Positions 8,202 to 14,701 of a stretch of 20,240 bases of DNA are shown here, one piece after another. Under the pieces are notes generated by a model. The model ran no database searches. It saw nothing but the letters and a program-made list of their open reading frames with translations, and had not been told where the DNA came from. Source of the stretch: UBA4416 sp046345275 (GTDB taxonomy: Bacteria; Bacteroidota; Bacteroidia; B-17B0; Aurantibacillaceae); the NCBI GenBank assembly GCA_046345275.1, contig JBKDJY010000176.1, positions 1 to 20,240 on the forward strand, written 5' to 3'. The position numbers were made by a program, and so were the translations under genes. The number at the start of each line of letters is the position of its first letter. Positions within the stretch are counted from its first letter, which is position 1.

Positions 8202-8775
8202 TTTCTATTATTTTTAATAAGCTTTTTTTTACTTTATCAAGTATTCTATATAATTTCACTTTCGCGTTCGTTTCAGTTAAGCTGAGTATTTCAGCTATTT
8301 CTTTAAAATTTCTTTTTTCAAAAAATCTCAATTCAATGAGTTGTAAATCATTTTCAGGCAAATCTTTAATGACGATGATAAGCGCATTTTTATAATCTTC
8401 TCTATATTCTTGTTCTACTTCTTCGCAAATATTTTTTAAATCGCCCAAGTCCGCATTCACAGTCCTCAAATTTTTTCTCGTTCTAAACAATTGCATGATT
8501 TCACTATGGGCAATTCTGTAAAGCCAACTCGCAAATGGAACTCCTTTATATTCGTATTTATTTAAGTTGCTCAGTGCTTTTAAAAAAACTTGCGAGGTAA
8601 CATCAAACGCAGTATCCTTACAATCCATTCTTTGGTATACGTATCCAAATATCTGTTTGTAATATTTATCATACAAAAGACCAAAATTTTCAGGATCTAG
8701 CTTTGCAGCTTCAATGATCTGCTGCTCTGTTTGAAGCATAGCGGCGGTATGATGATATCGTGGAGAAAATTCCAT
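8191..8775 (-). CDS. ECF-type RNA polymerase sigma factor
   Basis: A 194-residue sigma-70 family protein with only regions 2 and 4. Region 2 spans about 34-100 and includes FASWLYRIAHSEIMQLFR at 81-98, the part that melts and reads the -10 element. An acidic linker (about 110-127) follows. Region 4 spans about 138-190 with LIELRFFEKRNFKEIAEIL at 146-164, the helix-turn-helix that reads the -35. An ATG at 8737-8739 (residue 13) is a reasonable alternative start, since the first 12 residues look atypical for the family. The gene heads an operon with the membrane protein (11-bp overlap) and the SUMF1-like protein. I could not find a TAnnTTTG promoter upstream, which fits autoregulation but does not show it. 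Confidence 0.92.
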   Translation of the reverse strand: MEFSPRYHHTAAMLQTEQQIIEAAKLDPENFGLLYDKYYKQIFGYVYQRMDCKDTAFDVTSQVFLKALSNLNKYEYKGVPFASWLYRIAHSEIMQLFRTRKNLRTVNADLGDLKNICEEVEQEYREDYKNALIIVIKDLPENDLQLIELRFFEKRNFKEIAEILSLTETNAKVKLYRILDKVKKSLLKIIENGN

Positions 8776-8968
8776 ATTGTAAACTGCCTTTGAAAATGTT
8801 ACATGTTTATAATGAAAAAAGAATTGTATAGTTACAGAAAATATCTTTTAAAACTATTTATGCTATTAAGTCTTTGATAACCAATTCTATTATTTAAGTT
8901 TATGTTGAGTGAATTGGTCTTTTGAATAATTCAAAGAAGATAAACATAGTGGATTATAAATAAAAAAT

Positions 8969-9064
8969 GGGCAAGCTACTTTCATCGCACCGCTACAACC
9001 ATTTACCCTTGCTATGTTCCCATCCTGGGGGATTCAACAGGAGCTGGTCGTGAAAGACTTACCC
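8969..9064 (-). ncRNA. ffs: Signal recognition particle RNA (small bacterial type)
   Basis: Read on the minus strand, the ends GGGTAAG (9064-9058) and CTTGCCC (8975-8969) pair fully (one G-U), closing a single long hairpin. Near the middle (9031-9005) is the SRP domain core: CCAGG, then an AUG / GGAA / CAU tetraloop hairpin (9023-9014), then AGCAAGG, which is the symmetric-loop arrangement that binds the Ffh M domain. The E. coli 4.5S core has GUCC-GGAA-GGAAGC at this place, so the stem differs but the loop and AGCA side are kept. Length is about 96 nt. An A/T-rich tail with six T (minus strand) follows the closing stem and probably ends transcription. With Ffh and FtsY it directs nascent membrane proteins to the translocon. 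A strong promoter lies just upstream. Confidence 0.9.
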
Positions 9065-9068
9065 GTTT

Positions 9069-9099
9069 CAAAAGTAGAAAATATTTCGTTATTAACATA
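9069..9099 (-). promoter_or_regulatory. Bacteroidota-type promoter of the SRP RNA gene
   Basis: On the minus strand TACTTTTG (9076-9069) is a perfect match to the -7 consensus TAnnTTTG, and TATG (9099-9096), one base off the -33 consensus TTTG, lies exactly 19 nt upstream. The 3' end of the -7 element is about 4 nt from the predicted first G of the SRP RNA at 9064. Element sequence, spacing and distance to the RNA end all agree. Confidence 0.75.
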
Positions 9100-9115
9100 A
9101 TTTTCGCAAAATTTG

Positions 9116-9123
9116 TATCTTTC
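9116..9123 (+). promoter_or_regulatory. Candidate -7 element for the glycosyltransferase gene
   Basis: TATCTTTC matches TAnnTTTG in five of its six fixed positions and lies 30 nt before the ATG at 9154. There is no TTTG-like box at 19-20 nt upstream (that place is taken by the divergent SRP promoter), so this is a weaker call. Confidence 0.3.
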
Positions 9124-9153
9124 CAGCAAATACAGGTATTTTATTCTTAGCGT

Positions 9154-10110
9154 ATGAATGTTTCAATTGTAATTCCACTTTTTAATGAAGCTGAATCTTT
9201 GATTGAGTTGCACCGTTGGATTAAAAATGTTTTGGATCGGCAATCATTATCGTATGAAATTATTTTTATAGACGACGGTAGTAAAGATCATTCGTGGCAA
9301 ATTATTGAGGGGTTGGCTGCAAATCATCCTGAAGTAAAAGCCATCAAGTTTAGACGAAATTACGGAAAATCACCTGGTTTATTTGTTGGATTTGAAGCAG
9401 CGCAGGGTGATGTTGTGTTTACGATGGACGCTGATTTACAAGATTCGCCAGATGAACTCCCCGAATTGTATAAAATGATTACAGAACAAAATTTTGATTT
9501 AGTGAGTGGTTGGAAAAAGAAACGTTTTGATCATGCAATTACCAAAAATATTCCCTCAAAGTTATATAATTGGACCAACAGAAAAATATCTGGAGTTAAG
9601 CTACATGATATGAATTGTGGCTTAAAAGCTTACCGTAAAGAGGTTGTAAAAAGTATTGAAGTATATGGCGAAATGCATCGCTTTATTCCAGTTTTAGCAA
9701 AAAATGCAGGCTTTAATAATATTGGCGAAAAAATAGTCCAACATCAAGCTAGAAAATATGGCGTAAGTAAATTTGGCTGGGAACGCTTTATCAATGGCTT
9801 CTTAGATTTGTTAACTATAACTTTTTTATCAAAATTTGGAAAACGTCCGATGCATTTCTTTGGATTAATAGGAACTTTGATGTTTGCAGTTGGTTTATTT
9901 ACAAGCCTTTATTTGGGATGTGACAAATTATACCATGTATTTAATCACTTAAATGCGCGTTTGTTAACACAACGTCCTTCCTTTTACATTTCACTCACTT
10001 CAATGATATTAGGAACCATGCTATTTTTAGCTGGATTTGTTGGCGAGTTAATTTTACGAAACTCTAGTAGTAGAAATAATTATCTTTTAGAAAAGAAAGT
10101 AAATCTTTAA
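9154..10110 (+). CDS. GT2-family membrane-associated glycosyltransferase (DPM1/GtrB/ArnC-like)
   Basis: The 318-residue protein has an N-terminal GT-A domain with the start VSIVIPLFNEAESL, a nucleotide-binding DDGS at 40-43, and the metal-binding DAD in MDADLQD at 91-97. It ends with two membrane helices at about 235-257 and 283-304, the layout of DPM1/GtrB/ArnC-type enzymes. These move a sugar from a nucleotide donor to the polyprenyl phosphate carrier on the cytoplasmic face of the inner membrane, for use in surface polysaccharide, lipid A or protein glycosylation. The actual sugar cannot be read from the sequence. The next gene begins 4 bp after the stop and encodes a small membrane protein, probably co-transcribed. 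The gene diverges from the SRP RNA gene. Confidence 0.88.
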   Translation: MNVSIVIPLFNEAESLIELHRWIKNVLDRQSLSYEIIFIDDGSKDHSWQIIEGLAANHPEVKAIKFRRNYGKSPGLFVGFEAAQGDVVFTMDADLQDSPDELPELYKMITEQNFDLVSGWKKKRFDHAITKNIPSKLYNWTNRKISGVKLHDMNCGLKAYRKEVVKSIEVYGEMHRFIPVLAKNAGFNNIGEKIVQHQARKYGVSKFGWERFINGFLDLLTITFLSKFGKRPMHFFGLIGTLMFAVGLFTSLYLGCDKLYHVFNHLNARLLTQRPSFYISLTSMILGTMLFLAGFVGELILRNSSSRNNYLLEKKVNL

Positions 10111-10114
10111 TTAA

Positions 10115-10714
10115 ATGATTGAAGAAAGGCCAAAGCGAAAGCAACGCATTCCTCTTTCTTCAGAAGAACTTTACTATTTAAAAAAACTTAAGGCCTTAAA
10201 CCAAATTGAAAAAATTAATGCATTTAAAACTTCTTATTTTTTCAAAATCTTCAATTTCATTAATATTTGTCTTTGCTCTGTTTTAGCCTATTATCTTTTT
10301 AGCGTCATGTTTTTTTGTGTTTGGAAACAAGAGGTTATAAAAAATGTTAGCTATTCCAGAAATGTTGTTGTCCTAAATAATATAAAGCAGTATTCCATTT
10401 CGGAAATAGACATTGAAACTTTTAGCGAAAAAAAATTTGTTGTGAAAACAGATTTTTACTTTTCTGAACCTAAACCGCTACAATATATTTTTATTGGAAA
10501 AGATGTTGTTTTCAATAAAATTTTAAAAACTAAATTTATAAATGACGACAGAGAATTTTGGAATTTTAATACGTTACCAGCATTTACGCTCTGTTCATTT
10601 TCCTTGTTGTTTGGTTTATTTGTTTATAAAGTAGACAAACACCTTAGTTTTAATGGACTATTGGTGGTTTTTGGTCTTTTTTTTATCTCTTGTCTATATT
10701 TTATTTGCATATAA
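10115..10714 (+). CDS. Small integral membrane protein of unknown function
   Basis: I do not recognise this family. The 199-residue protein has a basic cytoplasmic N-terminus (KRKQR near 7-11), a membrane segment at about 46-70, an extracytoplasmic stretch of about 85 residues with a possible small beta domain, and two closing membrane segments at about 155-173 and 179-199. It starts 4 bp after the glycosyltransferase, so the two are probably translated from one mRNA. A role beside the glycosyltransferase, such as assisting lipid-linked sugar handling, is possible but not shown by any motif. It is convergent with the barrel gene that ends at 10750; only a 35-bp gap with a weak AGC/GCT hairpin separates them. 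Confidence 0.7.
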   Translation: MIEERPKRKQRIPLSSEELYYLKKLKALNQIEKINAFKTSYFFKIFNFINICLCSVLAYYLFSVMFFCVWKQEVIKNVSYSRNVVVLNNIKQYSISEIDIETFSEKKFVVKTDFYFSEPKPLQYIFIGKDVVFNKILKTKFINDDREFWNFNTLPAFTLCSFSLLFGLFVYKVDKHLSFNGLLVVFGLFFISCLYFICI

Positions 10715-10749
10715 AAAGCGCTTGCTATTTTGCACAAAGAAATGTAAAA

Positions 10750-12144
10750 TTATAAAATAGGCCTATCTCTTTTGATGCAATCCATGATACTTTTAATTTT
10801 TTTAATTTTTTTATTGCAACTTGTAAATATTGCAAATTTTAAATTGAAGTATACATTAGCCCCATAAGTATTTCGAAAATTCCCAAATAAAAATCCAATT
10901 CTATCAGTTCCAATGATAAAATTAGTCCCAACCCTAAATGCCAATCCAAGTTGTGGATATGTCCAATTATATAAGGATAGAGGGATAGCTGTGCCAAAAT
11001 ATTTTCTGTCATAACGAAGGGAAAAAGCTAGGATATCTGGCCGCTTAATTTGATTCAGTAATCTGATGCCAATTATAGCTGAAGAATTTAAATAAAAATA
11101 ATTTTCAAAGTTGTAATCGTATTGCGCACTTACTGCTAATGGCATAAGAGATAAATATTCATTCTTACTGGTTACGTTTAATCCATTTCCTGCTTTTGAA
11201 ATTTCTGAATCAAAATTTTCAGGAGAATTTAGGTTTGTGGTATCCAAATTAACTGCCCCAGTCGTATAATCAACTTCTTTATTAACTGTGTTTTTTTTAT
11301 AGTTGATGTATCCCAAGTCAATCAATGAAAATCCTATTTTATACTTATAATCAATGTGTGTACACCAGCCTGCTTTTTTATCATTGGGATAATAATTACT
11401 TACGGCATTTATCATTTTAGCGTAACTCCAGCCTAAATCAATCGAGAATCCCTTTCCTGCTTTCCATGCAGCACTAGTGTATGTGTATTTAGATTTAACA
11501 TTAATATTTTCTAGCTTATTTGTGTCAGCAACGTATAAGTCTAAATCTTTTAATTGTATGTTGGTTTGAGTGATGCCAATCAAATATTTAAAATTGAGGG
11601 CTATATTTCTAAAACTATGGTGATGTCTTTTATACATATAGCCTGCATGTAACCCAAATTCGGCCCAAGTAGCTGTTTTTAAATGGGCATTTTCATTTTC
11701 AAACCTAACGCCTGTAAAATTATCTTTGGTTTGCTTCCTTAGCAAGAAGGATGCCAAATCTTTGCTAGCTTTTAATTCCGCTGCTGTTCTACCTCTGGCA
11801 TAGATTCCGAAGGAAAAATTTCCATAAGAAGCGCCTATTGATGGGCCAGTAATTTTTAAGTCAAGAAAGCCTCGCTTGCTGACCTCAGATGAATTAAGTG
11901 ATAGCTGGGTATTAAACATACTGAATGCAGGGGCAAAAGTTTGTTTTGGCAAATAAGCCAGGTTGTTATGAAGAAAAAGATCCACTCCAATTAAATTTAC
12001 ATCAACAAAAATTTTGGAGTTTAAAAAATTAGTAGGGTTAATATAAATACCATTGATTCCGGCATATTTGCTAAAGGAATATCCTAAATCATCTTGTCCT
12101 TGTAATTGAGAAGATAAGAAAATAAGTAAAATGATTTTTTTCAA
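10750..12144 (-). CDS. Predicted outer-membrane beta-barrel protein (DUF5723-like)
   Basis: The 464-residue protein begins with a signal peptide (MKKIILLIFLSSQLQGQ), followed by YAGINGIYINPTNFLNSKIFVDVNLIGVDL, the sort of NP-rich opening seen in DUF5723 and related Bacteroidota barrels. The rest shows many alternating 10-12-residue amphipathic strands rich in Tyr, Phe, Asn and Gly, as expected of an outer-membrane barrel. A segment near 295-325 is polar and may be a surface loop. The C-terminal end is unusual: after the last strand (FAIFTSC) a Lys/Ile-rich tail of about 20 residues (KKIKKIKS and beyond) follows rather than a terminal Phe. It begins 9 bp after the PorT-like gene and probably shares its transcript. 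Family assignment is from memory of pattern; function is unknown. Confidence 0.7.
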   Translation of the reverse strand: MKKIILLIFLSSQLQGQDDLGYSFSKYAGINGIYINPTNFLNSKIFVDVNLIGVDLFLHNNLAYLPKQTFAPAFSMFNTQLSLNSSEVSKRGFLDLKITGPSIGASYGNFSFGIYARGRTAAELKASKDLASFLLRKQTKDNFTGVRFENENAHLKTATWAEFGLHAGYMYKRHHHSFRNIALNFKYLIGITQTNIQLKDLDLYVADTNKLENINVKSKYTYTSAAWKAGKGFSIDLGWSYAKMINAVSNYYPNDKKAGWCTHIDYKYKIGFSLIDLGYINYKKNTVNKEVDYTTGAVNLDTTNLNSPENFDSEISKAGNGLNVTSKNEYLSLMPLAVSAQYDYNFENYFYLNSSAIIGIRLLNQIKRPDILAFSLRYDRKYFGTAIPLSLYNWTYPQLGLAFRVGTNFIIGTDRIGFLFGNFRNTYGANVYFNLKFAIFTSCNKKIKKIKSIMDCIKRDRPIL

Positions 12145-12153
12145 TGAATAAAT

Positions 12154-12906
12154 TTATCCTTCAAAAGTAATTGAAAAAATAACCATTCTAGAATTGATTT
12201 TATCAACGCTATTTGAAAATATATTTGGACTTTTATTAAGTAAATTTTTAGTTCCAGATAAAACTTTACACTCAAAACCTAATTTAAAATAAGGCAAATA
12301 AATATCAATGCCAGCACCACCGCTATAAAAATAGTCGCCTCCTTTTAAGTTAACGGCCTCGTCAAGTTGATTTCCGGCCTTGGAATTTTTTGACTTTTTA
12401 TTTGCAGCTAAATCGAGTGTATATCCACCGCCTAACATTGCGTATGCACCAAAGTTATCTAAGCGTTTAGACTGTAATTTTAATTCTAAAGGAAAAATTA
12501 AGAAAGTAGATTCAACGCTTTTTTTATAAACTTTCGTCTTTTCAAAATTTGCGTTTTGTAACGTATATTCTATTCTTCGGGAGGCAAAACTAATATTTGG
12601 CGTAAAACGTAACCGTAAATATTCGTGCAACCTAAAATCTGAGATAATGCCCAATGCAAAGCCTGGATCGGCTGCTGTAAATATGGTTTTCATCGCATAT
12701 TTCGTAGAATCGATGAGTGTATCTGGAAAGATTGAATTTTTTACCGTATGTATGTTGAAGTTGGTTCTATTGAAAGAAAAAGAAAAACCAAAGTGTATTT
12801 TATTTTTATAAAATTTATGTAAGTTAACACCGCTTTCTTCTTTATGCTGAGCAAAGATTTGAATAGATAATAAACAAAAAAGAAATATATGTTTTGCTAA
12901 TTTCAT
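12154..12906 (-). CDS. PorT-like outer-membrane beta-barrel protein
   Basis: A 250-residue protein with a signal peptide (about 1-19, ending FAQ) and an eight-strand-like barrel pattern. The stretch GFALGIISDFRLHEYLRLRFTPNISFASRRIEYTL near 83-117 is close to what I recall for PorT/SprT, an outer-membrane protein required for type IX secretion, which exports gliding adhesins and enzymes in Bacteroidota. Strong similarity to other OMP_b-brl_2 members is an alternative, so I give no symbol. It lies 38 bp downstream of lspA and 9 bp upstream of the larger barrel, forming the tail of the ileS/dksA-like/lspA block. No other type IX genes are in the window. Confidence 0.78.
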   Translation of the reverse strand: MKLAKHIFLFCLLSIQIFAQHKEESGVNLHKFYKNKIHFGFSFSFNRTNFNIHTVKNSIFPDTLIDSTKYAMKTIFTAADPGFALGIISDFRLHEYLRLRFTPNISFASRRIEYTLQNANFEKTKVYKKSVESTFLIFPLELKLQSKRLDNFGAYAMLGGGYTLDLAANKKSKNSKAGNQLDEAVNLKGGDYFYSGGAGIDIYLPYFKLGFECKVLSGTKNLLNKSPNIFSNSVDKINSRMVIFSITFEG

Positions 12907-12944
12907 TACAACCTAAAACGGTTTTTATTTTTTTTTAGTATGAA

Positions 12945-13565
12945 TTAATTTAAGTCATTACTTTTAATAAATATTTTTTGAAACACCAATATGATCCCTA
13001 CTCCAAAAGAAATCGACATGTCTGCGAAATTAAAGATTGCATTAAAAAACTGAAAATGTTCGCCACCCCATATTGGAAACCAATTTGGAAATTGACCGTC
13101 AAATAAAGGAAAGTAAAACATATCTACCACATGACCTTGTAATATACCAGCATAACCTCCCTGTGGGCTCATAAACTGAGCTACGTCATAATCGGTGCTT
13201 TCGGTAAATATGAGGCCATAAAATGCGGAATCTATAATATTACCTAAAGCGCCTGCCAAAATCAAAGAAACACATATGATAAATCCTTTATGTTCACCAT
13301 TAGTTACTATTTTTTTAACATAAAAAACACCGACGATAACGGCTAATATTCTGAAAAAGCTGAGTGCTAATTTCCCATAGTAACCACCAAAAACTAAGCC
13401 AAAAGCCATTCCCGGATTTTCAGTAAAAGTAATTCTGCTCCAATCACCAAAGATTCGGCAAACTTCTCCGATGGGGTAGTGAGATTTTATATAAAGTTTA
13501 ATGGTTTGATCAATAAACAGTACTAAAAAAACAGTAATGATTGGAATTTTGTATTTTTTAAGCAT
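12945..13565 (-). CDS. lspA: Lipoprotein signal peptidase (signal peptidase II)
   Basis: LspA is an inner-membrane aspartyl protease that removes the signal peptide of diacylglyceryl-modified prolipoproteins just before the lipid-bearing Cys. The 206-residue protein shows the family motifs: FTENPGMAFG at 47-56, GALGNIIDSAFYG at 105-117 with catalytic Asp112, and FNFADMSISFG at 178-188 with catalytic Asp182. Four membrane helices are visible. It has an extra loop of about 45 residues between the two catalytic helices (about 118-170, with GGYAGILQGHVVDMFYFP), typical for Bacteroidota. It is 44 bp downstream of the DksA-like gene; the order ileS, dksA-like, lspA on one strand is common in this phylum. 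Confidence 0.95.
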   Translation of the reverse strand: MLKKYKIPIITVFLVLFIDQTIKLYIKSHYPIGEVCRIFGDWSRITFTENPGMAFGLVFGGYYGKLALSFFRILAVIVGVFYVKKIVTNGEHKGFIICVSLILAGALGNIIDSAFYGLIFTESTDYDVAQFMSPQGGYAGILQGHVVDMFYFPLFDGQFPNWFPIWGGEHFQFFNAIFNFADMSISFGVGIILVFQKIFIKSNDLN

Positions 13566-13609
13566 AGTAATTATCCCTAAAACTGTCGTTTTAAATTGAC
13601 AATCCTCAC

Positions 13610-14683
13610 TTACTGTATTAATTTAGCATCTATACTTAAAGTGGCGTGTGGAACTGAACGTAGTCGTTCTTTTGGAATTAATTTCCCCGTTACACGACAA
13701 ATACCATACGTTTTATTTTCTATGCGAGTGAGCGCATTTTTTAGATTTACAATATATTTTTCTTGACGAATGGCTAACTGTGCCGTTTCTTCTTTAGATA
13801 AAATATCAGAGCCATCTTCTAATAATTTAAATGAAGGAGATGTGTCATCTGTTCCATGATTATCTGAATTAGATAAAATCTGTTTTAATAAATCAAAATC
13901 TATTTGAGCTTCATTTAATTTAACAACTATTAAATCTTTAAATTCTTTTAATTCTTTATCTGAATAGCGACTTCTGTCATCTTTGGTATTTAAGAATGGT
14001 TTTGGTTGAGCCACTTGGGGTTTTTTAATTAAAGGCTTTGTAATATCAAGGTGCAAAGGTCGATTTCTAATATAGGTCTCAGATCCAGATGAACGTCCTT
14101 CATTCTTTTTACGTCTTCCTCTTCCGCGTTTTTCAGGAATTTCGTCATCATCGTCATCATCAATTGGAATGCTGCCCGTTTCTAAATCCAATACTGGAGC
14201 CTCATCTAAAACAACGTCGACAGCAACATCATCTTCATCATTTTTTTCGTAATCATCTTTTACATCTACGTCTTCATCATCATCATCTATTCTTCCTTTT
14301 TTCTTTGAAGGCTTGGCTGATTTAGAAATATTTTTCAATGATTTATTTGTAATTGCATCAATTGGTTTACCTTTTAGAGATGGTTTTACAGTGATTTTTT
14401 TAGGAGTTGGCTTTGCTACAATTTTTTTTGTTGTTTTAGAAATTGATTTTGAAGCTTTCACTACTTTTTTTGGGTCGGATTTTATCACTTTTTTTGGGGC
14501 AGGTTTTTGAGCTATTTTTTTAGTAGATTGAATTAATTTTTTTGTTGGTTTTTGAGCAGTCTTTTTTTCAGCCGGCTTGTTGGATGTTTTTTTGGTTGGC
14601 TTAACTGCGGCCTTTTTAGCAATTACTTTTTTTGGAGTAGGTTTGCTTGCTTTTTTAGCAGGTTTTATTATTTTTTTTGCCAT
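13610..14683 (-). CDS. DksA/TraR-like protein with histone-H1-like basic tail and acidic block
   Basis: The frame opens at a TTG (14701), but the ATG at 14683 (MAKKIIKPAKK) is the more likely start and leaves 18 bp after the ileS stop, giving 357 residues. Four parts are visible: a Lys/Pro/Ala tail of about 120 residues with repeated KPTPKK-like units, resembling histone H1 or AlgP tails; an acidic Asp/Glu block (about 130-185); an AT-hook-like KRGRGRRKK near 187-195; and a C-terminal DksA/TraR domain of about 115 residues with a coiled coil and GICRVTGKLIPKERLRSVPHAT. Of the four zinc cysteines only one remains, which is usual for this group in Bacteroidota. DksA relatives bind the RNA polymerase secondary channel, often with ppGpp; here the tail suggests DNA contact as well, which is inference. 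Confidence 0.88.
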   Translation of the reverse strand: MAKKIIKPAKKASKPTPKKVIAKKAAVKPTKKTSNKPAEKKTAQKPTKKLIQSTKKIAQKPAPKKVIKSDPKKVVKASKSISKTTKKIVAKPTPKKITVKPSLKGKPIDAITNKSLKNISKSAKPSKKKGRIDDDDEDVDVKDDYEKNDEDDVAVDVVLDEAPVLDLETGSIPIDDDDDDEIPEKRGRGRRKKNEGRSSGSETYIRNRPLHLDITKPLIKKPQVAQPKPFLNTKDDRSRYSDKELKEFKDLIVVKLNEAQIDFDLLKQILSNSDNHGTDDTSPSFKLLEDGSDILSKEETAQLAIRQEKYIVNLKNALTRIENKTYGICRVTGKLIPKERLRSVPHATLSIDAKLIQ

Positions 14684-14701
14684 TTTATTTTTTTTATTCA
14701 A

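Noticed and set aside
10713..10731. AGC-GCTT-GCT hairpin with flanking A and T runs between two convergent genes, a possible bidirectional terminator
   Set aside because: Only three firm base pairs plus AT pairs with a bulge; too weak to call.
14089..14510. Plus-strand open frames opposite the DksA-like gene
   Set aside because: They are low-complexity shadows of the Lys- and Asp-rich reading frame on the minus strand, with His/Leu- or Phe-rich translations.
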